Below, piece after piece: positions 1 to 7,820 of a stretch of DNA of 44,334 nt (its first letter is position 1; each line of letters begins with the position of its first letter). The stretch comes from an uncultured bacterium (GTDB lineage: Bacteria > Cyanobacteriota > Vampirovibrionia > Gastranaerophilales > Gastranaerophilaceae). Under the pieces are notes generated by a model, which ran no database searches, was not told where the DNA came from, and saw nothing but the letters and a program-made list of their open reading frames with translations. The translations under genes and the position numbers were made by a program. Location: the NCBI GenBank assembly GCA_902788345.1, contig CADAJP010000009.1, positions 1 through 44,334 of the forward strand, read 5' to 3'.

Positions 1-57
1 CATGTATGAAGCACGCCGCCAGCGTTCGTCCTGAGCCAGGATCAAACTCTCCATTGT
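1..57 (-). rRNA. rrs: 16S ribosomal RNA, 5' end only
   Basis: The reverse strand reads AGAGTTTGATCCTGGCTCAG from position 50 downwards and continues with GACGAACGCTGGCGGC, the universal 5' end of bacterial 16S rRNA (the classic 27F primer site). By alignment to the E. coli numbering the mature 5' end should lie near position 57. The gene runs leftwards out of the window, so only its first ~57 nt are present and the rest of the rRNA operon is not visible. Confidence 0.97.
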
Positions 58-587
58 CAGAAAGTTATGTCCATCCTACCATCTAGATAGGTTTGACTCG
101 TTTTTTAACACTAGCTTTCGCTTTGTGTCTGTCCGTTTAGCACTCGCAATAAACACCACCGTCTCCAATTAGTAAAAATATTTATTTTTACATAATTGTC
201 GAACTCTCGCCTTTCAGGCTCGTGGTTCTGCTCGTGCTGAATCATTTTCTTTTGAAATTAACAAGTATTGTTTCGTCTTTTTGTATGGTCACATATTTTC
301 ATATGCACCCACACTGCTATTCTGTTTTCAATGTTCTGTATTATTCACTCCCAACGCACAGCCCAAACATTGAGCCTTTCGCTATCGGGGTAATTCAAAA
401 ACCAAGCTATTTAATCTCGGTTTCTTCATACTACTACTTAAAATTCTATTGTCAAGTAATATTTTAATAAAACTTAAAAATTTTTGCTATTTATATTTTC
501 AAGCTATCCATGCATAACGCACATTTTCTATTTTAATACATAAAAAACTAAAAATCAAGTACTATGTTTAAAATATTTTATATTAAT
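58..587. other. rRNA operon leader and upstream region, no protein gene
   Basis: This 530-base stretch separates the 16S gene from the heptosyltransferase gene. The part next to 16S (58-430) should be the transcribed leader, which normally carries antitermination and RNase III processing signals; I could not identify a clear boxA. The part from about 430 upwards is very AT-rich and holds a promoter-like pair. A weaker second promoter-like pair (TCGACA, 17 nt, TATTTT) reads leftwards at 175-203. The one long open frame here (222-467, forward) has no ribosome binding site and lies antisense to the leader, so I do not call it. I see no clear terminator for the heptosyltransferase gene that ends at 588. 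Confidence 0.6.
428..455 (-). promoter_or_regulatory. Probable rRNA operon promoter
   Basis: On the reverse strand TTGACA (455-450) is followed after 16 nt by TAGTAT (433-428), a perfect -35 and a 4/6 -10. Directly upstream lies an A/T-run segment (about 456-485) that resembles an UP element, which fits a strong rRNA promoter. Transcription would start near 421, giving a leader of about 360 nt before 16S. Inferred from sequence only. Confidence 0.5.
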
Positions 588-1637
588 TTATATACCCATT
601 TTTTCAATAATATCAATGATTTCCCGAGCTGTTGGGATATATGTGCATGCCATTTTATTATTCTTTAATTTACATTTTCTTTTAAAACATGGTTGGCATG
701 CCAATTCATCGCCGCCAATTGACACATATTTATTTTTATCGCCCAAAGGTCCGAGAACATCTTTTGGAGTGCAGGTGAATATTGCAATAACATTTGGGTT
801 CTGTGTTGCCCATGCCAAATGAGCACTCCCCGAATCAGGAGCCAAAACAAGTTTTGAACGGGAAAAAATTTCCGCAAGCTCTAAAATATCCGTTTCCCCT
901 GCAAGATTTATACCATGCCCCTGGGAAATATATTCTATTAGTTCATTGTCATTCGGTCCGCCGGTAAAAATGATATTGGCTTTATCTTTTAAATAATTAA
1001 CAACTTTACGCCAGTTATCCTTATCCCAATGCTTATTTGCCCATGTAGTTGCAGGAGCAATAGAAACTATCGGCTTTGATAAATCTAAATTCGACAGCAA
1101 ATAATCAACTTTTTTAATCTGCTCATCAGTTCTTGGCGGAAGCGTAACTTTTATATCCTCCGGTTTTACATCTATACCAAGATAATTTGCATATCTTAAA
1201 TAGTTCATAACAATCGGAGAATCAGGTTTATATGAAATATTATCTATCCACTCATTCCCGCCCAAAAGCGAAAATTCTCTGCCCTCTTTTGAAATAATCC
1301 TCCTTTTTGCACCGCAAAAAAGCATCCAATATAAACTTTTCAGCATCATTTGAGAATCTATTGCAATATCAAATTTTTCAGCTCTCAACTGTTTTAAAAT
1401 TGACAAATATTCCCTAAAACTCTTTAAAGACGGCCCGCGTTTTTTCCATTCCTTTATCGGCACTAGAATCGCTTTATCTACACAAGGATTATTTTCAACA
1501 ATCTGAATACCCTTTTCCGACACAAGCCAAGTAATCTCATAACCTGCATCACGCAAAGCATTTGCCAAAGGAATGTTAAATATAACGTCACCCAATGATG
1601 ATAATTTTATCAATAATAATTTTTTCTTTTCTGACAT
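588..1637 (-). CDS. Glycosyltransferase family 9, lipopolysaccharide heptosyltransferase (WaaC-like)
   Basis: This 349-residue protein should transfer an ADP-activated heptose (or similar sugar) onto the lipid A-core of lipopolysaccharide at the cytoplasmic face of the inner membrane. The N-terminus LLIKLSSLGDVIFNIPLA matches the KxSSxGDV signature of heptosyltransferase I, and the C-terminal half has the nucleotide-sugar pattern SIAPATTWANKHW and LAPDSGSAHLAWA. A cysteine cluster near the end (CQPCFKRKCKL, then CTY) is common in GT9 enzymes. Length is normal for the family. It follows the GH13-like gene by 26 nt. No Shine-Dalgarno sequence precedes the ATG; instead TGCTATTAT lies 6 nt upstream, so it may start its own leaderless mRNA. 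The exact sugar donor cannot be told from sequence. Confidence 0.9.
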   Translation of the reverse strand: MSEKKKLLLIKLSSLGDVIFNIPLANALRDAGYEITWLVSEKGIQIVENNPCVDKAILVPIKEWKKRGPSLKSFREYLSILKQLRAEKFDIAIDSQMMLKSLYWMLFCGAKRRIISKEGREFSLLGGNEWIDNISYKPDSPIVMNYLRYANYLGIDVKPEDIKVTLPPRTDEQIKKVDYLLSNLDLSKPIVSIAPATTWANKHWDKDNWRKVVNYLKDKANIIFTGGPNDNELIEYISQGHGINLAGETDILELAEIFSRSKLVLAPDSGSAHLAWATQNPNVIAIFTCTPKDVLGPLGDKNKYVSIGGDELACQPCFKRKCKLKNNKMACTYIPTAREIIDIIEKMGI

Positions 1638-1643
1638 AAATTT

Positions 1644-1652
1644 ATAATAGCA
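1644..1652 (-). promoter_or_regulatory. Extended -10 promoter directly before the heptosyltransferase start
   Basis: TGCTATTAT on the reverse strand (TG, one base, then a 5/6 -10 box) ends 6 nt before the ATG at 1637, which puts the expected transcription start at or next to the start codon. No -35 of quality is visible. See the finding on leaderless starts. Confidence 0.35.
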
Positions 1653-1663
1653 TAAAAATTTTA

Positions 1664-3952
1664 TTAACCCCGTTCGAGTTCATAAATTCTGAACTCTGCA
1701 GGTTCAAGTTTGTCAAAATGAATATTATCAGAATTTTCAATACCCTGAGGTTCGTAATCCTTTTCTTTTAACATATACTCATTTTTTAAATTATAATCTG
1801 TCGGAATCGCAATATTCTTATCAAAAACAGCATACCCGTCAACAAAATCTTTATAGCTTTCACCGGTTGGAGAAGTTATCATGACTTTTTCTGTCGGAGA
1901 TTTGTAATTCGCAACTACCAAATATGCAGTTTTCATAGGTTCTCTTGTAATCAACCACGCGCAAAAACCATCGTCATCTTCCACAATAATCTGGGCTTCA
2001 CCGTTCGGAATTATACTATTGTTTTTTACAAATCTGTCTAATGCATCAAATTTTGTATAAAAATCCTCATTATCATTACGATACATTGAAACTTCTTCAC
2101 CAATTGTATATTCCAAACCGCCCTGAGTGAAACTTTCATCACCATCTGCGTACATCATAGGACGCTGTGCATATTTCCCGCCGGGTAATAATTTGTATTT
2201 TGCCCACTTGAATAACGCACCCTTTTCACCCATCTGCGCAGGATACTGATCAATTACATGAAATTCGCCGTCCTGATTATTATAGGTTTTTAAAATAGAC
2301 ATCATATTTCCTGATTTGAATTTAGAATTATATACTGCAAGATTTTGATTATCATCCATAATTTTTTCAGGTGTTTTATCAAACTGGGAGATAATATCAT
2401 TACCCCACAAAATGTCAAATTTCATATCTTCATGATACTCTTTGTAGTAATTATCCCAAAGCATATATTCTGCCAATGTTGCAAAATAAGGAATCTTTTT
2501 CTTCATCGTGGAATTTAGTTTATTCAAAACATATCTTGGAGCTCTGTAACTAATCGGTCTGCCATTTTGTTCTGAAACTTCGTCCACAACGTGATCAATA
2601 TGATCCACCCGGAAGCCGTCAAAGTTGTAATCTCTTTGAAGCTCCTCAAGACTATTTATAAATAAATCTATAACATTTTCATTAAATTTACCGTTTTCAA
2701 GATTTACAAAATAGTAAGGAGTTTGACAATCAAGATTTGCAAGCGGGGTAACATCATCACCTTTAAAATCAAAATGCTTGAACATCGGGTATCCGCCGCA
2801 CTCACTCATTCCGTCAAAAACAGGAACTCCCGCACTACACCAAGCACCACCGGGAGCAGGCCACAAACCTTCATTTATTAATAACTGGATAACTTCTATC
2901 TGCTTTGTTATATCATTTTCTGACAAAACTTTTTTTTCGGAAAATTCATGAACTTTTGCAACCAAATCCTTTACGCGTTTATGAATTTTTGCCTGATAAG
3001 ATTTTTCCAACATTGAATTTGAAAAATTCTTTTTGTGTTCAATCATTAAACTTTCAAAACTGTCAAACAATTCCTGATACGCCGGACTCAAATCGCCGCT
3101 GTTACCTTTTAATCTCTGCAAATAAATATTCTTGGTAATTTTTATATCATCTTCATCATTATCTTTTGATAAAAATTCTGCAACCTCATCAACTTTTGCT
3201 TCAAGCTGCTTTTGAATTTCTACCACATCATACCATCTTGCAACCTGAGGATTTGCAAGTACAAATTTTGAAAATCTGCCGGTCTGAGGCAATATATCAT
3301 ATATAACAGGATGACCTGCAAGTTGTGCCATTTCAATAAATGTCTGAAGCTGTTGTTTTACATTCAAACCCGTAATTTCTTCAATATATTCATCATTTAA
3401 TTTTGAACTTACTGCACTGCTTTTTGGCAAATACGCACAACCAAATTCTCTCGGGTGAAACGGTATTAAATATATTGTAGTACCATAAATTTTGTTATCT
3501 AAATTTCCGCTTGGTAATATTAATAATTGTCTTAACCAGTCGAAAAATTTACCGGTTTCCTTTGACGAATTTCCATCCCCCAATGATGCCAAATTTATTA
3601 ATTTAATATCATGTCCTTCGCGTTTGAACCAATCTGCATTTTTTTCATGGTTTCTTGCCAAAACGCTGACCTGATTACTTTTAAAATTAAATTTTCCGTC
3701 TTTAAAAATTTTATTCTGAATCCATTTTTGCTCGAGAGCATATAAAACTTCTTCATTTGTTAATTCAAGCTGAGCTTTTCTGAAAGAATAGGTTAAATAA
3801 CCATATTTTTTTATGTGCATTTCCAGATATTTTTTACGAATTTCTGAAATATTTTCAAAAGGATATGCCTTTTTTAATATCTCATAAATCCTGTTTAATT
3901 CCCTATCTGAAACCTCATCTCTCTCTTTTTTTGCAAACAAAAAATCTAACAT
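1664..3952 (-). CDS. GH13-like (alpha-amylase superfamily) cytoplasmic protein, function unknown
   Basis: A 762-residue protein without signal peptide. A helical N-terminal part (about 1-150) precedes a barrel beginning at IYLIPFHP (about 160). A long charged helical insertion occupies about 240-355. The nucleophile motif of family GH13 is clear: GFRVDHIDH at 446-454 with Asp450. A likely acid/base is Glu495 in ATLAEYM, and Asp568 in FHVIDQYP is a candidate for the third carboxylate, although the usual NHD form is missing. The C-terminus (about 650-762) looks like the beta domain that follows GH13 barrels. This suggests cleavage or transfer of an alpha-glucan inside the cell, but the substrate is unknown and the protein is distant from the well-known amylases. 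It has a good AGGAG ribosome binding site. An operator-like palindrome lies just upstream. Confidence 0.7.
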   Translation of the reverse strand: MLDFLFAKKERDEVSDRELNRIYEILKKAYPFENISEIRKKYLEMHIKKYGYLTYSFRKAQLELTNEEVLYALEQKWIQNKIFKDGKFNFKSNQVSVLARNHEKNADWFKREGHDIKLINLASLGDGNSSKETGKFFDWLRQLLILPSGNLDNKIYGTTIYLIPFHPREFGCAYLPKSSAVSSKLNDEYIEEITGLNVKQQLQTFIEMAQLAGHPVIYDILPQTGRFSKFVLANPQVARWYDVVEIQKQLEAKVDEVAEFLSKDNDEDDIKITKNIYLQRLKGNSGDLSPAYQELFDSFESLMIEHKKNFSNSMLEKSYQAKIHKRVKDLVAKVHEFSEKKVLSENDITKQIEVIQLLINEGLWPAPGGAWCSAGVPVFDGMSECGGYPMFKHFDFKGDDVTPLANLDCQTPYYFVNLENGKFNENVIDLFINSLEELQRDYNFDGFRVDHIDHVVDEVSEQNGRPISYRAPRYVLNKLNSTMKKKIPYFATLAEYMLWDNYYKEYHEDMKFDILWGNDIISQFDKTPEKIMDDNQNLAVYNSKFKSGNMMSILKTYNNQDGEFHVIDQYPAQMGEKGALFKWAKYKLLPGGKYAQRPMMYADGDESFTQGGLEYTIGEEVSMYRNDNEDFYTKFDALDRFVKNNSIIPNGEAQIIVEDDDGFCAWLITREPMKTAYLVVANYKSPTEKVMITSPTGESYKDFVDGYAVFDKNIAIPTDYNLKNEYMLKEKDYEPQGIENSDNIHFDKLEPAEFRIYELERG

Positions 3953-3976
3953 TAATTTCTCCTTATAAACATCAAA

Positions 3977-3985
3977 ATTGTATCA
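3977..3985 (-). promoter_or_regulatory. Extended -10 promoter of the GH13-like gene
   Basis: TGATACAAT on the reverse strand (TG, one base, TACAAT) lies about 25 nt before the start codon at 3952. The expected start near 3970 would leave a short leader that holds the AGGAG. No convincing -35 is seen, as is usual for extended -10 promoters. It overlaps the right arm of the palindrome 3981-4015. Confidence 0.4.
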
Positions 3986-4015
3986 TGAATATATACTAAA
4001 TTAATCTTCATGATA
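3981..4015. promoter_or_regulatory. Operator-like inverted repeat (9-bp perfect arms, 17-bp spacer)
   Basis: TATCATGAA (3981-3989) and TTCATGATA (4007-4015) are exact reverse complements separated by 17 bp. The proximal arm overlaps the extended -10 box of the GH13-like gene, so a dimeric repressor bound here would block transcription. There is no T-run that would make it an intrinsic terminator, and no rightward gene ends here. Confidence 0.5.
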
Positions 4016-4128
4016 AAACTTCGTTACAATTTGTGAATATATTTTTTAATTAAAAATTTATATGTTATTTGCACAAAAAATATGGGATTAAAAATATTAT
4101 AAATATACATTTTTGAGGATATTATTTT

Positions 4129-4299
4129 ATGGAAATTTTGTTGAACGATAGTGAAAAAATGAAGGATTTATACACATTAATAAATGCTTTCAGATTAGAA
4201 AATGCTGAAAAATTAATTTCAGAATTTATATTTGAAAATCCTGCAAATAATAATATTAATTATATTGGCGAATTAAATAAAAATGATGCAATGTTTTAA
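4129..4299 (+). CDS. Small protein of 56 residues, unknown
   Basis: A short reading frame that begins MEILLNDSEKMKDLY and ends KNDAMF. I call it because a good ribosome binding site (TGAGGA) sits 9 nt before the ATG, and because the stop TAA at 4297-4299 abuts the stop of the opposite gene at 4300 without a single base between. The protein is acidic to neutral, Asn-rich at its end, probably mostly helical over residues 7-35, with no signal peptide or membrane segment. I recognise no family. It is flanked by the divergent GH13-like gene, so it could share regulation with it, but this is a guess. Confidence 0.55.
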   Translation: MEILLNDSEKMKDLYTLINAFRLENAEKLISEFIFENPANNNINYIGELNKNDAMF

Positions 4300-4737
4300 T
4301 TAATTTTGCAAATAATTTTGCACTTTACATGTCTGAGAATCTTCAATTATTCGCACCATTTCATCAGATAAAATTTGACGTGCCTCTGTACTGTTTTCTT
4401 TATTCACAGATTTCATTTTTTGCATCATTGAAGCAAGCTGATCTTTAGATAAACTGCATTTTATAACCATGATTTTATCATCTATGTCCAGACTGTAAAC
4501 CGTACTTTTTGTGACACATTTTCCGTTTACCCAACCGATTATCTGCTCTGTTGATTTTATATTGAGATATGGAGAATTTTCATCTTCAGTTTTAATTTGC
4601 GCAGTATATTCATCCGTATATGGACTGCAATTTTTAAGGTGCTGAATATACTCAGGAGCATAAGTAAAATTACCTTGTGCAAACACTACAGATGCACCTA
4701 AAATTATTCCTGCAGAAATAATAATCTTCTTAATCAT
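4300..4737 (-). CDS. Small exported protein with four cysteines, unknown
   Basis: The start is set at 4737 (145 residues) because AAGGGGG lies 7 nt before this ATG, while the longer frame back to 4770 has no such site. The N-terminus MIKKIIISAGIILGASVVFAQG is a classical signal peptide with cleavage expected after VFA. The mature part (about 125 residues) has four cysteines (NCSPY, KCVTK, KCSLS, TCKVQ), consistent with two disulfides in the periplasm, and a Met/Lys-rich helical part near the end. I recognise no family. It is last in the leftward run 7673-4300; the thioredoxin/CcdA pair that starts at 7821 might act on such disulfides, but this is only a neighbourhood argument. Confidence 0.75.
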   Translation of the reverse strand: MIKKIIISAGIILGASVVFAQGNFTYAPEYIQHLKNCSPYTDEYTAQIKTEDENSPYLNIKSTEQIIGWVNGKCVTKSTVYSLDIDDKIMVIKCSLSKDQLASMMQKMKSVNKENSTEARQILSDEMVRIIEDSQTCKVQNYLQN

Positions 4738-4789
4738 ACATATACCCCCTTTTATTTTGAAAATACCCAAGTACCTTTAGCACTTGTTG

Positions 4790-6697
4790 TTATGACAGTT
4801 TTTCTTTTGCTTTTGTCTTCTTGCTGCGGTTGTTTTTTTTCTTTTGTAACCGGTTTTTTTTTTGAGCAATTCTTGTATCTTTTTGATAGTTAGAATTAAA
4901 TGCACCTGCAACCAGAGTTGAAGTATAATCAGGTGTTGTATGTGCATAGTCAAATAAAATTACACCGTTTGAATACATTTTACGGGTTTCAAATATTTGT
5001 CTGACCAAATCTTCACTTGTTCCGCCCATAAACGTAACAAATAAACCTGCATATAATTCTGTTTCCGGAGCCTTTACACTCATTACATCTCTCATCATAG
5101 ATGAAAGCATTTTTGAATCATACGTCAAAAATAAAGGTGTAAAACCGTCTATATAATTATTTTTTGACCAATTTCTCCAATCCTGCTGTTTTGTAGCTAA
5201 AGCTGAAGCTATATCAGGAAATATTACCGTACTTATATATGTGTTATGTTCTCTGCCCAATGTACCGATTTTTTGAACAAAATTTGTTATTGCATTTCTT
5301 CTGTAAACATTCCAGTCATACCACGCAGCATCAGATATTGTTAAATCAATAGGATCTACTCCGTACATTGCCTGAAAATCATTTCTTGCATATTCGGTAA
5401 ACCCCCATGCTCCACCTACATTACGAGGATTTGAATTTGGGTATCTTATATAATCAAGATTTATTCCGTCAGGTTTGTACTCAGTAATTATTTCGGTTAT
5501 TAATTCTTCCAGAAAGTCCTGCACTTCAGGGTTTGCCGGATCTAAAAAATAACCGTTATGCTCTGCAGATGATTTTGTTGCCCCAACATTTCCTGCAGTA
5601 TTTTTTGTTTTGTTACCCCATTCAGGATGCAGCGCAAGAATACTTGAACTGTCGCTATACGGGTTTGAATTTCCGACATAAAAAGACTGAAACCATGTAT
5701 GAACCTTTATTCCCCTCTTATGAGCCTCTTTTACCCATATCTTTAACGGATCAAAATCTGCAAACTGAGGATTTTGAACAGTAAAGCCGTATTTATTCAT
5801 TGTTTTACTCGGGAAAATTGTCTTCCCATGATAATAAGTTTCCAAAAATACGGCATTAAATCCGTTCTCTTTTAAATTATTAAGAGTGGCAATAATTTGT
5901 TCTTCCGTGTGTTCGGTTGGTCTGACCCAAACTCCGCGCATTTCATCTTTTATATAAGGAATAGCGGTTTTTATCGCCATATTAGCGGAATTTATTGCTT
6001 CCTGAGAATATTGTTTTACCAAATCAATATTTTTTGCGGAATTTTTTGCCATCTGCAAATAATTTTGAGCGGTTTTTATATGCCCATAAGCTATATCAGG
6101 AGAATAATCCTTCATAATTTGTTTATAATAATTTGTTATTTCTACAGCTTCATCTATCTTTGTACGAGCATCATAAGTATAACTTTCCGAAGTCGTATAT
6201 ACGGTAATTGTTGAATTAATCATATCAACAAAAACTTTTGAACCGACAGAGATATTTTGACTTATCCAGTTTTTTGCAGTTCCATGCCCGCTTATTACAA
6301 TACCGCCTTCAGGAATAGCAGAATCGGCCCCGCTCATTGAAGTTACAATATTATCTTCTACAACAGCTTCCGTTCCAAATTCATTTGTCCCTGTGTGCAT
6401 ACCGTAACTTGGAGTGTAAATGACAAGTTTGTTAGGCCCTCTGCCCCCCGGATAAGATGTCGATGAAGACGGATCAACAATATCTACACGCCTTTTAGCC
6501 TGTTTAAATACTACTTCTGATGAATTTAATTTCAAAGGTTCAAAAGCTGCAATAGTCTTTACAGACAATGTTTCTCCCAATACCTCACCGCTTTCTGATG
6601 CCTGGGTAAAATCTATACATTCATCATCCTGTGCATATGCAACAGTACCAAATGCAATAATACAACATATTAAGGCTATGATTTTACTGATTTTCAT
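4790..6697 (-). CDS. Exported glycoside hydrolase-like protein, GHL10 (DUF187) family
   Basis: 635 residues with signal peptide MKISKIIALICCIIAFGTVAYA. A beta-rich N-terminal domain (about 60-165: KLVIYTPSYGMHTGTNEFG, then GGIVISGHGTAKNW) is followed by a helical linker and the GHL10 barrel (about 250-600) that opens with EMRGVWVRPTEHTEEQI and contains LETYYHGKTIFPS, KVHTWFQSF, GYFLDPANPEVQDFL and GINLDYIRYP. Family members are predicted to cleave surface or peptidoglycan-linked sugars; no substrate can be assigned. It follows the TPR gene by 3 nt. Oddity: the coding strand has ten A in a row (4863-4854). In frame, this gives a short Lys/Arg-rich end (NRLQKKKNNRSKKTKAKEKL plus S). A -1 shift would give a 34-35-residue end finishing TSAKGTWVFSK at 4752, just before the next ribosome binding site. 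The true C-terminus is therefore uncertain. Confidence 0.88.
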   Translation of the reverse strand: MKISKIIALICCIIAFGTVAYAQDDECIDFTQASESGEVLGETLSVKTIAAFEPLKLNSSEVVFKQAKRRVDIVDPSSSTSYPGGRGPNKLVIYTPSYGMHTGTNEFGTEAVVEDNIVTSMSGADSAIPEGGIVISGHGTAKNWISQNISVGSKVFVDMINSTITVYTTSESYTYDARTKIDEAVEITNYYKQIMKDYSPDIAYGHIKTAQNYLQMAKNSAKNIDLVKQYSQEAINSANMAIKTAIPYIKDEMRGVWVRPTEHTEEQIIATLNNLKENGFNAVFLETYYHGKTIFPSKTMNKYGFTVQNPQFADFDPLKIWVKEAHKRGIKVHTWFQSFYVGNSNPYSDSSSILALHPEWGNKTKNTAGNVGATKSSAEHNGYFLDPANPEVQDFLEELITEIITEYKPDGINLDYIRYPNSNPRNVGGAWGFTEYARNDFQAMYGVDPIDLTISDAAWYDWNVYRRNAITNFVQKIGTLGREHNTYISTVIFPDIASALATKQQDWRNWSKNNYIDGFTPLFLTYDSKMLSSMMRDVMSVKAPETELYAGLFVTFMGGTSEDLVRQIFETRKMYSNGVILFDYAHTTPDYTSTLVAGAFNSNYQKDTRIAQKKNRLQKKKNNRSKKTKAKEKLS

Positions 6698-6700
6698 TGC

Positions 6701-7408
6701 TTACTTTCTTATCCTCTTACTATCATATCCTGTAGATGAGTAGTTTGCACCCTCTATATCTTGTATTTTTTTACTTATTTGTACATCAGGTTTTGAAGCT
6801 ACACTATTTTTATAAAATGCGGCAGCTCTTTGCAAATCACCATACTGTTCGTAAATATATCCCATCTTTTTGAGCAGTTCTGAGGGCTCTTGCTTGAATC
6901 CGCAAGCCAATGCTTTTTGATAATATTTTATAGCTAATTTATAATTATTTCGTGAATAATAATATTCTCCAAAATAATAATTTGCATCAGGATCTCTATC
7001 ATTAATTCCTAAAGCATTATAAAAATATGCCTTGGCATACTTATCATACCCGCGCATGTCATATATTCTGCCAAGAATTGTGTAATACTTTACATTGCCT
7101 TTGTCAGTGTTTGAAAGAATATAGTATCTTGTGGTTGCATTTTTAAGATACTGTTCCCTTTTTTCTTTATCTTCCTCTTTTAAGGCACTCTGAAAATAAC
7201 CGTCAGCTGCGGTTTTTATTTCATTTACATTAAATTTTGTATAATCTACACTCAGACTTTCTTCTTCATCTAAAGGTACGGCAACGGTTTTGTTGTTCAT
7301 ATTGAAACAACAAACACCGGCAAATATAACGACCGCACATATTATAGAATTATAAATCGTTGTAGCTATTTTCCGGTAATATGTCATGGTGATAGAATGA
7401 ATAATCAT
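6701..7408 (-). CDS. Membrane-anchored TPR repeat protein
   Basis: 235 residues. A single membrane segment near the N-terminus (about 15-36, IYNSIICAVVIFAGVCCF) is followed by a helical region with tetratricopeptide-type repeats (about 85-215); the clearest units are YYTILGRIYDMRGYDKYAKAY, NYYFGEYYYSRNNYKLAIKY and MGYIYEQYGDLQRAAAFYKN. TPR proteins serve as scaffolds for partner proteins, here probably on the periplasmic side. The start is uncertain: ATG at 7408 and ATG at 7387 are both possible and neither has a strong ribosome binding site. The gene begins 59 nt (or 38 nt) inside the upstream gene, so its translation is probably coupled. The GHL10 gene follows after 3 nt, suggesting shared work at the envelope. 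Confidence 0.8.
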   Translation of the reverse strand: MIIHSITMTYYRKIATTIYNSIICAVVIFAGVCCFNMNNKTVAVPLDEEESLSVDYTKFNVNEIKTAADGYFQSALKEEDKEKREQYLKNATTRYYILSNTDKGNVKYYTILGRIYDMRGYDKYAKAYFYNALGINDRDPDANYYFGEYYYSRNNYKLAIKYYQKALACGFKQEPSELLKKMGYIYEQYGDLQRAAAFYKNSVASKPDVQISKKIQDIEGANYSSTGYDSKRIRK

Positions 7409-7673
7409 CCATTGCAGGATCTATATAATATTGCAATTTCTTAAAAAAGCGCTTTGTCTTAGATGAATTTTTCAGTTCAAGTTCCTGAGAACTATAAAAT
7501 TCTTCACCCAATGCACGAGCTCTGCTTATATTAACAGTATCATATATTTGTTTTGAATACCCGTTGTTCATCATATACTCTTTGGTTAATGTTTTATCAA
7601 CAGTAACCGCAGCATTTGATGCAAGCTGAGTTATAAAAATAATTAGTGCAACAGATAATATTTTTAATTTCAT
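7350..7673 (-). CDS. Small exported protein, unknown
   Basis: 107 residues with a signal peptide (MKLKILSVALIIFITQLASNA, cleavage expected near SNA-AV). The mature part is charged and Tyr-rich (NISRARALGEEFYSSQELEL, KRFFKKLQYYIDPAMDDYSF) with no family I know. The ATG is preceded by AGAGG and, further up, by a promoter with TTGTAT, 17 nt, TATAAT. It is the first gene of the run 7673-4300. Its 3' end overlaps the TPR gene by 59 nt in another frame. Both proteins have their own hydrophobic N-terminus, so I read this as two overlapping genes and not as one broken gene. Confidence 0.75.
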   Translation of the reverse strand: MKLKILSVALIIFITQLASNAAVTVDKTLTKEYMMNNGYSKQIYDTVNISRARALGEEFYSSQELELKNSSKTKRFFKKLQYYIDPAMDDYSFYHHDILPENSYNDL

Positions 7674-7692
7674 AATAACCTCTTTATTTGGT

Positions 7693-7721
7693 ATTATAAC
7701 TTTTTTTTACAAAAGATACAA
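7693..7721 (-). promoter_or_regulatory. Promoter of the leftward envelope operon (7673-4300)
   Basis: TTGTAT (7721-7716), 17 nt, TATAAT (7698-7693) on the reverse strand. Start expected near 7686, leaving a short leader with AGAGG before the ATG at 7673. It faces away from the promoter of the thioredoxin gene, about 70 nt away. Confidence 0.6.
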
Positions 7722-7791
7722 GTATATTATGATTTATTTACAAATTTATCCTGTTAACTTATTGAAATATGTGCATTATGTATAAATAATG

Positions 7792-7800
7792 TGTTATAAT
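7792..7800 (+). promoter_or_regulatory. Extended -10 promoter of the thioredoxin-ccdA pair
   Basis: TGTTATAAT (TG, one base, perfect TATAAT) ends 20 nt before the chosen ATG at 7821. A TTGAAA at 7762 is too far away to be its -35. Confidence 0.5.
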
Positions 7801-7820
7801 AAGTGAAGGGAGATAACAAA

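Noticed and set aside
222..467. Forward open frame of 81 codons in the rRNA leader
   Set aside because: No ribosome binding site, lies antisense to the transcribed leader of the rRNA operon, composition of a chance frame.
4768..4786. Hairpin CAAGTAC/GCACTTG as a terminator of the GHL10 gene
   Set aside because: Stem is short with one wobble pair and the following run is only TATTTT. It is also within the sequence that would be coding if the -1 frame at the A10 tract is the real end.
7350..7408. Overlap of the small exported protein and the TPR protein as a frameshifted single gene
   Set aside because: Both proteins have their own hydrophobic N-terminus and no homopolymer tract lies in the overlap, so two coupled genes are more likely.
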